Source: JAZDLC01 sp043802345 (lineage in GTDB: Bacteria > Planctomycetota > B15-G4 > JADJEK01). From it: 8,933 nucleotides of DNA. The stretch lies in NCBI GenBank assembly GCA_043802345.1, contig JAZDLC010000010.1:1-8933 (forward strand). Reading direction: 5' to 3'. A model generated the notes under the pieces. It saw nothing but the letters and a program-made list of their open reading frames with translations. It did no database searches and was not told where the DNA came from. Of the stretch, positions 1 through 6,598 are shown in pieces; the first letter of the stretch is position 1; the number at the start of each line of letters is the position of its first letter. The position numbers and the translations under genes are program-made.

Positions 1-1383
1 GGCGAACTGTACGGCGACTACACCCTGGCCCTGGCCGTCACGGGCGTCCTGACCATCCCGGCCTTGCTCGGCCTCGCCCCGGGAGTCCTGCCGTTTCTCT
101 CCAAGGCCAGGCAGCTCGGGAGCATGACCGAGATCCGGGCCGTCGTCCGCTCCTCCCTGCTCCCGGTGACCTGCGTTTCGCTGATCCTCATGGCCCTTCT
201 CTACGGGTCGGCCTCGTGGCTCGGCGAGAACCTCTTCCACAAGCCTGAGCTCGACCGGTTCCTGCTGCCGCTCGGATTGCTGGTGATCGTCGGCGGTCTC
301 TCGGGCATCGTGCTGATGCTGCTCCAGGGATTCCTGCTGGTCAAGGAGCGGGCCTGGATCGAACGGGTGGTGGCCATGGGAGTCACCTGCGTGGGCATGG
401 CGCTGACCTGGTACGCCGGGTGGGGAGTCCAGGGGGTCGTCGTCTCGACCCTCTTGGGAGGCCTCTCCTGTCTGGTCCTGGCGGCGGCATTGTTGGCAAG
501 GGAGGTTCCCGGGATCTTGCGGCCTTCCGCCGCGGCCGGGGCGTGGCGCGTGCGCCGGATGCTCGGCGAGTCCTGGCCCATGATGGGCACCAGCATGCTG
601 GCCTTCCTGCTGCTCTGGACCGACGTCCTGCTCATGGGGGTCTTCAGGGAATCGGATGAGGTCGGAATCTACGGCGCGTGCGCCCGGCTGGCGCCGCTCA
701 TCATGCTGGTCCATGAGAGCCTGGGACCGATCTTCATCGCGCGCCTGAGCGACCTGTACACGGGAGGCGACTGGGCCGGCATTCGCCATCTCTACCGCTT
801 CACGGCCCGCTGGGCCATGTGGCCCGGACTGGCACTGTCCTTCCTGCTGGCGTTCTGGAGCACCGAGCTGCTCTCCCTCTTCGGCCCCGAGTTCAGCACC
901 GGGGCAACGGTGCTGATCGTGCTGGCCGGTGGCAAGGCGGTGGCGACCTCCATGGGACTGAGTGGCCGGGTCTTCGCGGTGACCGGCAAGGCCCGGATCA
1001 ACCTGATCAACATGCTCCTGCTGGTGGGAGGGAACGTCGTCCTCAATCTGCTCTGGATTCCCACCCACGGAGCCCTGGGAGCGGCCGCCGCCACCAGCAT
1101 CTGCCTTGCGACCGTCCGGTCGCTCCAGGTCGCGGAACTGTGGCTCCTCTTCCGAATCCTCCCCTGGAGCAGGAGATGCCTGATCCCGGTCCTCGGCATC
1201 TCCCTCCTCGCAGGCGCGACCTACCCCTTCCGGGAAGGCCTCCCGGGCAGGTGGGGCTGGCTCCTGCCGATGGGTCTCTTCCTCGCGAGTTGCGTCCTCC
1301 TGTTCCTCCTGGCAGGATTGGGTGAGGAAGACCGCGACGTCTGGCGCGCGGTCCGGGGGAGGCTGGGCGCGAGGGGGAAGTGA
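1..1383 (+). CDS. Wzx-like polysaccharide/oligosaccharide flippase, 5'-truncated by window edge
   Basis: The reading frame is open from base 1 to the TGA at 1381-1383. The TTG at 64 is internal: the 21 codons before it continue the same hydrophobic protein, so the true start lies left of the window. About 460 residues are visible with roughly 12 hydrophobic membrane spans, consistent with a 12-14-span MOP/MVF-superfamily exporter lacking only its N-terminus. The middle and C-terminal half resemble the family: a V-G-I-Y segment followed by R-L-A near visible residues 220-230, an F-G-P-E-F turn near 290, and an A-L-G-A-A-A-A-T segment near 355. Members flip undecaprenyl-linked sugar units across the inner membrane for O-antigen, capsule or exopolysaccharide. 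The gene converges on the leftward operon and is probably the end of a separate cell-surface polysaccharide locus. Substrate cannot be read from sequence; a lipid II flippase (MurJ) is less likely. Confidence 0.85.
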   Translation, partial: GELYGDYTLALAVTGVLTIPALLGLAPGVLPFLSKARQLGSMTEIRAVVRSSLLPVTCVSLILMALLYGSASWLGENLFHKPELDRFLLPLGLLVIVGGLSGIVLMLLQGFLLVKERAWIERVVAMGVTCVGMALTWYAGWGVQGVVVSTLLGGLSCLVLAAALLAREVPGILRPSAAAGAWRVRRMLGESWPMMGTSMLAFLLLWTDVLLMGVFRESDEVGIYGACARLAPLIMLVHESLGPIFIARLSDLYTGGDWAGIRHLYRFTARWAMWPGLALSFLLAFWSTELLSLFGPEFSTGATVLIVLAGGKAVATSMGLSGRVFAVTGKARINLINMLLLVGGNVVLNLLWIPTHGALGAAAATSICLATVRSLQVAELWLLFRILPWSRRCLIPVLGISLLAGATYPFREGLPGRWGWLLPMGLFLASCVLLFLLAGLGEEDRDVWRAVRGRLGARGK

Positions 1384-1400
1384 CCCGCGCGAGGGAATCA

Positions 1401-1494
1401 GGATCGAAATCGAAATCGAAATCGGGATCGATTGGATGCGCCTTCCGAGTGGCATGAGACCAATCGATTTCGATTTCGATAGCGATTTCGATTT
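1401..1494. repeat. Inverted repeat built from GAAATC/GATTTC hexamers
   Basis: The left arm (1401-1435) is a run of GAAATC-type hexamers ending in atcgattgg. The right arm (1460-1494) is its imperfect reverse complement, starting ccaatcgat. Of 35 positions, 29 pair by Watson-Crick rules. Four of the other six become G.U pairs in RNA read from the + strand, so the hairpin is more stable in the flippase transcript than in the operon transcript. The loop is 24 nt (1436-1459) and contains a small atgc/gcat pairing. No T-run follows either arm, so this is not a classical intrinsic terminator, but its position between convergent genes would allow transcript-end or stabilising roles. Hexamer arrays of this kind produce spurious Glu-Ile, Asp-Phe or Arg-Asn repeat peptides in several frames; none looks like a real protein. 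Confidence 0.75.
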
Positions 1495-1540
1495 CGACCC
1501 TTCGGTGGCAGGCCGAGCAGGTCGGGAACCGCTCTTTGGT

Positions 1541-1583
1541 TGCGGCCGGCGGCCGCACCGTGTTCTTCATGGTGAAGAAACAC
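1541..1583 (-). terminator. Two hairpins just downstream of the operon's last gene; possible 3'-end signal
   Basis: Nineteen bases past the stop of the molybdopterin-subunit gene lies a 10-bp stem with one bulged base and a 3-nt loop (arms 1560-1569 and 1573-1583). Directly beyond it is a perfect 7-bp GC-rich stem with a 3-nt loop (1541-1547 and 1551-1557). Position and orientation suit termination or 3'-end protection of the leftward mRNA. Neither stem is followed by a U-tract on the - strand, so intrinsic termination is doubtful. The first hairpin also resembles the degenerate 'caccatgaagaacac' type of intergenic repeat, so it could be part of a dispersed element with the hexamer repeat at 1401-1494. 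Confidence 0.3.
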
Positions 1584-1601
1584 CCTATCCCGCGCCGCTG
1601 A

Positions 1602-4004
1602 TCACGCGCCGCCCTCATCCTGCCGGCGCTTCGCCTCGATCGCCAGAAGAAGCTTCTCCGGCGTGATCGGCAGATCATTCACGCGGACTCCCACCGCGTC
1701 AAAGATCGCGTTGCCGATGGCGGGCGCAGTCGGCACCATGCCCGACTCTCCCACACCCTTGGCGCCGAACGGGCCGGCCGGGTCGTTCGTTTCCACGAAA
1801 GCGAGCTCGATCGGGAAATCGAACTCCCCGGCGGTGGGAATCTTGTAGTCGGTGAAGCCCGGATTCAGGATCTTCCCCCGCTTGGTCAGGACCTTCTCGT
1901 AGAGGGCGTACCCGATCCCCTGGGCCAGGGCGCCGTACATCTGCCCTTTCAAAGTGACCGGATTCAGCACCCGCCCCACATCATGCACGGCGACCACGCG
2001 CAGGATCTTGACCTCGCCGGTCTCCCGATCGACCTCCACCTCGACCGCCTGGGTGCCGTAGGCGTAGTTCTCCGACATGTTGCCGTACCCCTTGCTCCAG
2101 TCGGGCAGGTCGGTCTTCGGCTCGAAGAAGGCCTCCTCGGTGAGGACGGTTCCGGCGTCCCGGAAGTGAATCGCCCGGAGCACCCGCCCGAACTCGATCG
2201 TGAAGCCGGGGTCCTGTTTCAGGAACATCATCCCGTCCGCAAGCTCGAGGTCTTCCGGATTGCCGAAGGCGGCCGGATCGACCGCGGGCCGCTGGAATCC
2301 TGGATCCTTCCTCTCCTTCCGCTTGAAGCGGCGCTCCACCTCTTCCGGCAGCACCTCGGCCGCCAGGGTGAACAGCTTCCCGCGGATCTTGCTCGCAGCG
2401 AGAATCGCGGCGTTGCACGCCATGTACGCCCCGCGGCTGGCGTGGGTGCCGACGTCCCAGGGGCAGGTGGCGGTGTCGGTCTGGTTGATGACCACCGACT
2501 CGGGCAGCACGCCCAGGCTCTCGGCCACCGCTTGTCGCAGCACGGTATGCAGGCCCTGGCCCATCTCGACGCCCCCGTACGACACGTTGACGGCGCCGTA
2601 GTCGTCGATCTTCAGGATGATGCCGCTACCGTCGGAGCGGTAGATCTTCCCCCCACCGCCCACGTGGACCAGCGAAGCCAGACCGACTCCGCGGGCAGCC
2701 TTTCGCCCCTGTCTCCGCTTCGCCGACCAGCCGATCTTCTCGGCCGCCGTCTCCAGGCACTGCCTTAGCCCGCAGGTGGTGATCTTCAGACCCATCGGTG
2801 TCAATTCACCCGGCTCGTTGCAGTTGATCCGCCGGATCTCCAAGGCATCGAGGCCGGCCTTCTCGGCCAGGTCATCCAGCGTGGACTCGATCGGCCACGT
2901 GACTTCCGGATTGCCGTACCCCCGCATCGCCTGGCAGTAGGTGTTGTTGGTGTAGACCAACTGCGCCTTGAAGCGGACGTTCGGCACCTTGTAGAGGGAC
3001 GTGGCCGGAAGCAGCATGATGCTCGGATAGGTCGCGCCCCAGGAGGTGTAGGCGCCGTTGTCCAGCACCGCCTCGACCTCACGGAAGGTCAGTCGTCCCT
3101 TTTCGTCGCACCCCTGGCGCACCATCGTCCGGGCCGACTGCCGGGGCGAGAGGTAGGCGAACTCTTCCTCCCGGTCGTACACGATCTTCACCGGCCGGCC
3201 GGTCTTCTGAGCCAGCAGGATGGTGATGTACTCGTAGCAATGGGTGTCGAGTCCGGTGCCGAACCCTCCCCCCAACGTGGGGACGATGACCCGCACCCGC
3301 TTCCCCTTGAGACCCATCGCCGCGAGCGCTCCGTTGAAGTCCCTCTGCGCCAGGAACGGAATCTGGGTCTTGGCCCACACCGTGAGATTGTGGTTGCCGT
3401 CAAACTCGGCGATGCAACCGGCGGTGCCCATGCAGCTCTGCTGGATCAAGGGAGTGGAGTACTCCCCCTCGGCCACGAACTTCGCCGCGCGCTTGCCCGC
3501 CTCGAGATCGCCCGACGCATGATCGAAGGTAAGCTCGAGCTTGTTGTTCTGCCGGGGACGCCCGTTCGGCAGCTTCTCATGGAGAATCGGCGCCCCCTCG
3601 GCGAGAGCCTCTTCCGGAGAGAAGACGCCCGGAAGCGGCTCGTACTCCACATCGATCAGTTCCACCGCCCGCGCCGCCGTTTCCGGATCAATGGCCGCAA
3701 CCGCCGCTACCTCGTCCCGGTACTGCAGGACACGATCACGCTTCAGCGCCACGTTGTCCCGCAGGAAGCCGACTCGAATTTCCGGCGTGTTGGCGCCGGT
3801 CAGCACCGCGCGGACGCCCGGCAAGCGCTCCGCCCGGGACGTGTCGATCTTCACGATCCTCGCATGGGCGTGCTCGCTGAACTTGATCTTGCCGTACAGC
3901 ATGCCGGGACGGGAGAGATCGTGGATGTAGAGTGCCTTCCCCGTGGCCTTGTCGTTCCCCTCGGGGCGCTGCGCCGGCTTGCCGATGTGCCTGAACCCGG
4001 TCAT
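1602..4004 (-). CDS. Molybdenum hydroxylase large (molybdopterin-binding) subunit, xanthine dehydrogenase family
   Basis: 800 aa, a normal length for the CoxL/XdhB/HcrA-type catalytic subunit. Residues ~17-125 form the 'hammerhead' N-terminal domain and ~140-790 the two molybdopterin-binding domains. Visible landmarks are the glycine-rich L-G-G-G-F-G motif (244-249), the R-G-Y-G motif (361-364), the G-G-V-E-M-G-Q-G cofactor loop (477-484) and G-A-K-G-V-G-E-S-G (747-755). Glu753 of that last motif corresponds to the essential base that activates water at the Mo centre. The CoxL-type active-site Cys signature is not evident. Such subunits hydroxylate an activated C-H or aldehyde carbon with water, passing electrons to the 2Fe-2S and FAD subunits encoded just upstream. 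The ATG overlaps the previous stop (ATGA) and follows a strong ribosome site. A basic, charged insert-like stretch sits near 555-575. The sequence is closer in feel to 4-hydroxybenzoyl-CoA reductase-type subunits than to xanthine dehydrogenase, but substrate is unknown. Confidence 0.9.
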   Translation of the reverse strand: MTGFRHIGKPAQRPEGNDKATGKALYIHDLSRPGMLYGKIKFSEHAHARIVKIDTSRAERLPGVRAVLTGANTPEIRVGFLRDNVALKRDRVLQYRDEVAAVAAIDPETAARAVELIDVEYEPLPGVFSPEEALAEGAPILHEKLPNGRPRQNNKLELTFDHASGDLEAGKRAAKFVAEGEYSTPLIQQSCMGTAGCIAEFDGNHNLTVWAKTQIPFLAQRDFNGALAAMGLKGKRVRVIVPTLGGGFGTGLDTHCYEYITILLAQKTGRPVKIVYDREEEFAYLSPRQSARTMVRQGCDEKGRLTFREVEAVLDNGAYTSWGATYPSIMLLPATSLYKVPNVRFKAQLVYTNNTYCQAMRGYGNPEVTWPIESTLDDLAEKAGLDALEIRRINCNEPGELTPMGLKITTCGLRQCLETAAEKIGWSAKRRQGRKAARGVGLASLVHVGGGGKIYRSDGSGIILKIDDYGAVNVSYGGVEMGQGLHTVLRQAVAESLGVLPESVVINQTDTATCPWDVGTHASRGAYMACNAAILAASKIRGKLFTLAAEVLPEEVERRFKRKERKDPGFQRPAVDPAAFGNPEDLELADGMMFLKQDPGFTIEFGRVLRAIHFRDAGTVLTEEAFFEPKTDLPDWSKGYGNMSENYAYGTQAVEVEVDRETGEVKILRVVAVHDVGRVLNPVTLKGQMYGALAQGIGYALYEKVLTKRGKILNPGFTDYKIPTAGEFDFPIELAFVETNDPAGPFGAKGVGESGMVPTAPAIGNAIFDAVGVRVNDLPITPEKLLLAIEAKRRQDEGGA

Positions 4005-4492
4005 GCCGTCTCCCTCCCTGCCTGCCGCATCGAGGCCGCGGCCGTCTTGATCGCCTCGAAGATCTGAACGTAGCCGGTGCAGCGGCAGAGGTTCCCGACC
4101 AGGGCCTCGCGGATTTCCTCGTCGTCAGGATCAGGATTCCGCTCGAGCAGTGCGGTGGCCGACAGGATCATCCCCGGCGTGCAGAAGCCGCACTGAATGC
4201 CGCCTCCCTCGACGAACGCCTTCTGCACGGGGGAGAGTCCGCCGTCCGCGGACTGGAGCCCCTCGATGGTGGTCACCCGCTTCCCGGTCACCTCGAGCGC
4301 GGGATAGAGACACGAGTTGACCGTCCGCCCGTCCACGATGACGGTGCATGCTCCGCACTCCCCTTCGCCGCATCCTTCCTTGGTTCCGGTGAGCCCCAGG
4401 GGGCCGCGGATCAGGTCGATCAGCCGGGCCCACGGGTCCACGGAAGCCTCCACCGTGTGGCCATTCAGCTCGAATTCCAGGTCCACCTTCAT
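4001..4492 (-). CDS. Molybdenum hydroxylase small subunit with two [2Fe-2S] clusters
   Basis: 163 aa from the ATG at 4492, typical for CoxS/HcrC-type subunits. The N-terminal plant-ferredoxin-like domain carries Cys41, Cys46, Cys49 and Cys61 (pattern C-x4-C-x2-C-x11-C). The C-terminal helical domain carries Cys101, Cys104, Cys136 and Cys138 (C-G-F-C and C-R-C). All eight ligands for the two clusters are present. It relays electrons between the molybdopterin and FAD subunits in the cytoplasm. The ATG is chosen because homologues start directly before the beta-strand and FxLNG-like segment, and a GGTGA ribosome site lies 8 nt upstream. A GTG at 4504, overlapping the FAD-subunit stop as GTGA, would add four residues and is a real alternative. 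The longer open frame up to 4660 overlaps the FAD subunit and its sequence is not family-like. No Tat signal is seen, so a cytoplasmic rather than periplasmic enzyme is likely. Confidence 0.93.
   Translation of the reverse strand: MKVDLEFELNGHTVEASVDPWARLIDLIRGPLGLTGTKEGCGEGECGACTVIVDGRTVNSCLYPALEVTGKRVTTIEGLQSADGGLSPVQKAFVEGGGIQCGFCTPGMILSATALLERNPDPDDEEIREALVGNLCRCTGYVQIFEAIKTAAASMRQAGRETA
4010..4018 (-). promoter_or_regulatory. Ribosome-binding site for the molybdopterin subunit
   Basis: A purine-rich GGGAGGGAG on the - strand lies within the end of the 2Fe-2S subunit gene, 5 nt before the ATG at 4004-4002. The start overlaps the upstream stop as ATGA. Confidence 0.6.
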
Positions 4493-4500
4493 GGCTCTCT

Positions 4501-5364
4501 TCACCCCTCCCTCTCGGCCCCGGCCAGGCAGGAGCGCAGGTGACGGGACAGGAAGACCCGCACCAGGGAGCGCCGGTACCCTGCCGAAGAGCGGATGTCG
4601 CTGATCGGCCTGACCTCCATCGCGGCCTGGTCCGCGGCCTGACCGATCAGGCCGGCGCAAAGCGACTCTCCCTCCAGGATTTCCTCAGTGCGGAGGAGCC
4701 GCAGCGGAACCTCTCCGACCGCCCCGGCCGCGACGCGGACGCCGGACAGGATCTGATCCTCGATGCGGAAGGCAGTGGCCAGCGAGGCGATCGCGAGGTC
4801 CATCTTCACCCGTCCCTTTCGCGAGTACTCAGAGCGCAGCCCGCTCCCCGGCCGCTTGATCTTGATCTCGGTCAGGATCTCGTCGCTCGCCAGGCACGTG
4901 CTTCCCGGACCGCGAGTAAACTCCGAAAAAGGTACCTCCCGCGTCGCTGCCCGCGAGCGCAGGACCAGGCTGGCGTCGTAGACCAGGAGCGGCGGGGCCG
5001 TGTCGGCGCAGGGAGAGGCGTTGGCCAGATTGCCGCCGATGGTGGCGGTATTCCGGATCTGAACGCAGCCGAGCGACCGGGCAGCGTTCGCCAGGGCCGG
5101 CAACAGGGCGCGGATCTCCTCATGGGCAGCCACCTCGGCCACCGTCACCGCGGCACCGATCCGAATCGTCTCGGAGACATCGATGCGCCGCAGCTCCTCC
5201 ACCGAACGCAGGGAGACCAGCGCAGGGGGAGGCTCCGCGGTCCCCTTCCTGAACCGGACCAGGAGCTCGGTGCCGCCCGCGATGCATCGCGCCCCCTCCC
5301 GCGCCGCCACCAGCTCCAGCGCGTCATCCAGCGTTTTCGGTCGGTGGTATTCGTACTTTGGCAT
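4501..5364 (-). CDS. Molybdenum hydroxylase medium (FAD-binding) subunit
   Basis: 287 aa from the ATG at 5364, matching CoxM/CutM-type FAD subunits. The FAD-binding motifs are visible: A-G-G-T-E at 29-33 and I-G-G-N-L-A-N-A-S-P-C-A-D at 109-121. The C-terminal ~100 residues form the CO dehydrogenase flavoprotein C-terminal domain. The segment after G-G-N runs straight into the D-T-A-P motif. There is thus no room for the ~40-residue, four-Cys [4Fe-4S] loop found in the beta subunit of anaerobic 4-hydroxybenzoyl-CoA reductase. The open frame begins at 5406, but that would add 14 unlike residues and overlap the CoA-transferase. The chosen ATG lies 7 nt after that gene's stop with an AGGAG/GAGG site at 5368-5373. 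Gene order medium-small-large is the same as coxMSL. Confidence 0.92.
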   Translation of the reverse strand: MPKYEYHRPKTLDDALELVAAREGARCIAGGTELLVRFRKGTAEPPPALVSLRSVEELRRIDVSETIRIGAAVTVAEVAAHEEIRALLPALANAARSLGCVQIRNTATIGGNLANASPCADTAPPLLVYDASLVLRSRAATREVPFSEFTRGPGSTCLASDEILTEIKIKRPGSGLRSEYSRKGRVKMDLAIASLATAFRIEDQILSGVRVAAGAVGEVPLRLLRTEEILEGESLCAGLIGQAADQAAMEVRPISDIRSSAGYRRSLVRVFLSRHLRSCLAGAEREG

Positions 5365-5367
5365 CTG

Positions 5368-5373
5368 CTCCTC
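5368..5373 (-). promoter_or_regulatory. Ribosome-binding site for the FAD subunit, overlapping the CoA-transferase stop
   Basis: GAGGAG on the - strand shares two bases with the TGA of the CoA-transferase and precedes the ATG at 5364-5362 by 3-5 nt. It favours this ATG over the earlier in-frame start at 5406. Confidence 0.55.
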
Positions 5374-6598
5374 ACACCGAGATGATTCCCCGCTCCCTGA
5401 GCGCATCGATCCGCTCCTCGCTCAGGCCGACTTCCCGCAGCACCGCCGCGGTCTGCTCGCCGTAGGCAGGGGCGAACGAGAGTTCGCCACCCGTCCGCGC
5501 AAGAAAGTCGGTGGGTACCGCGGGAGGCGGCAGCCGCACCTGTTTCCCGTCCGGCGTTCGGGTCGAGAGCGTCGCTTGCCGCACGAACGGAAGATCGAGC
5601 ACCTGTTCGACCGGGGTGATCGGCGAATGCGGCACACCAGCGGCCTTCAGCTCACTCGCCACGTCCCGGCCCGGATGGCGCCGGGTAATCTCCTCGATCG
5701 ACCGGTGCAATTCCCGCTTGCCCGCCCGGCGTCCCTCGTTGGAGGAATACTCCTCGCGATCGAGAGAGGAGAACATCTCCCGGGCCACGAACCGCCGCCA
5801 CTGGACATCGCTGCCGATCGCCACGTACAGATAGCCGTCGGCCGTCCCGTACGAGTTGACCGGGATGAACTGCCGGTGTTCGTTGCCGCTGCGCCGGATC
5901 TCCTCCGGCGGGCTCCCCATCTCCAGCATCGGCAGGAAAGTGTGCATCCAGGAGACCGCCACCTGGGCCATGGAGATGTCGATCATGCGGCCCCGCCCGG
6001 TCTCCTGGCGCTCCATCAGGGCCAGGATCGACTGGGTGAACGCCTCATCGCCCGCTTTCAGATCGATGATCGGGATGCCGCACAGCATCGGCGGACCGTC
6101 GGCCGCGCCGGTCAGGTCCATGTAGCCACAGAGAGCCTGCATCATCGGATCGTAGCCGGGCACCGTCGGACTGCCCGCGCCCATGGCGGAGATCCCGCAC
6201 CAGATCAGGTCTTCCCGTTCCTTCTTCAGGCTCGCGTAGTCGATGCCCAACTTCTCGTGATGAGCGGGGAGTGTGTTGGTGCAGACCAGATCGACCGGCA
6301 GCTCCCGGACGATTCTGTGCAGCAGTTCCCGCCCCTCCGGCTCCTTCAGGTCGAGGGCGACCGCCTCCTTCCCCGCGTTCGGCGCCACGTAGTACGAGTA
6401 TCTGTCCTCCCCCGCCACCTTGCGGCCGATGTACCGGTTCGGATCGCCGGGGCGTTTCCCGCCATCCCTGGACGTGGCCTCCACCCGGATCACACGCCAC
6501 CCGAGGTGCACGAATCGCAAGGTCGCGTACGGCATGCTCAGCGCCTGCTCCACGCTGAGCACGGTTCTTCGAGCGATTTTTCCCGGCTGGCTCTCCAT
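5372..6598 (-). CDS. Family III CoA-transferase (CaiB/BaiF type)
   Basis: 408 aa, the usual length of family III CoA-transferases such as formyl-CoA:oxalate CoA-transferase and CaiB. These enzymes move CoA between two carboxylic acids through an aspartyl-CoA anhydride/thioester. The N-terminal Rossmann part has P-Y-A-T...L-G-W-R-V-I-R-V-E at 23-40, equivalent to the family's P-Y-A-T...L-G-A-D-V-I-K-V-E. A-L-D-L-K at 81-85 and G-Y-D-P at 148-151 are also typical. Asp179 in I-P-I-I-D-L-K-A-G is the expected catalytic aspartate. The ATG shares one base with the stop of the mutase large subunit (TGATG). The nearest AGGAG is about 14 nt away, so initiation probably depends on translational coupling. 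In this operon it most likely activates the acid that enters the mutase/dehydrogenase steps, using a CoA donor such as succinyl-CoA (inferred). Alpha-methylacyl-CoA racemase belongs to the same superfamily and is an alternative. Confidence 0.88.
   Translation of the reverse strand: MESQPGKIARRTVLSVEQALSMPYATLRFVHLGWRVIRVEATSRDGGKRPGDPNRYIGRKVAGEDRYSYYVAPNAGKEAVALDLKEPEGRELLHRIVRELPVDLVCTNTLPAHHEKLGIDYASLKKEREDLIWCGISAMGAGSPTVPGYDPMMQALCGYMDLTGAADGPPMLCGIPIIDLKAGDEAFTQSILALMERQETGRGRMIDISMAQVAVSWMHTFLPMLEMGSPPEEIRRSGNEHRQFIPVNSYGTADGYLYVAIGSDVQWRRFVAREMFSSLDREEYSSNEGRRAGKRELHRSIEEITRRHPGRDVASELKAAGVPHSPITPVEQVLDLPFVRQATLSTRTPDGKQVRLPPPAVPTDFLARTGGELSFAPAYGEQTAAVLREVGLSEERIDALRERGIISV

Noticed and set aside
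1401..1494. Hexamer repeats as a CRISPR array
   Set aside because: Units are 6 bp with no unique spacers of constant length, the two runs face each other, and no cas genes are present.
1322..1666. Short frames across the spacer (1322-1666 +, 1398-1583 -, 1043-1678 -) with Glu-Ile, Asp-Phe or Arg-Asn repeats
   Set aside because: The repeats come from the GAAATC hexamer read in different frames. Several frames on both strands give equally simple peptides and none has conserved sequence outside the repeat.
1602..4004. Calling the molybdenum enzyme an aerobic CO dehydrogenase because of coxM-S-L gene order
   Set aside because: The diagnostic active-site Cys loop of form I CoxL is not seen, and the neighbours are acyl-CoA enzymes rather than cox accessory genes.
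4505..4660. N-terminal extension of the 2Fe-2S subunit up to an in-frame start at 4660
   Set aside because: It overlaps the FAD-subunit C-terminus, is Pro/Arg/Gly-rich, and the ferredoxin fold begins right after the ATG at 4492.
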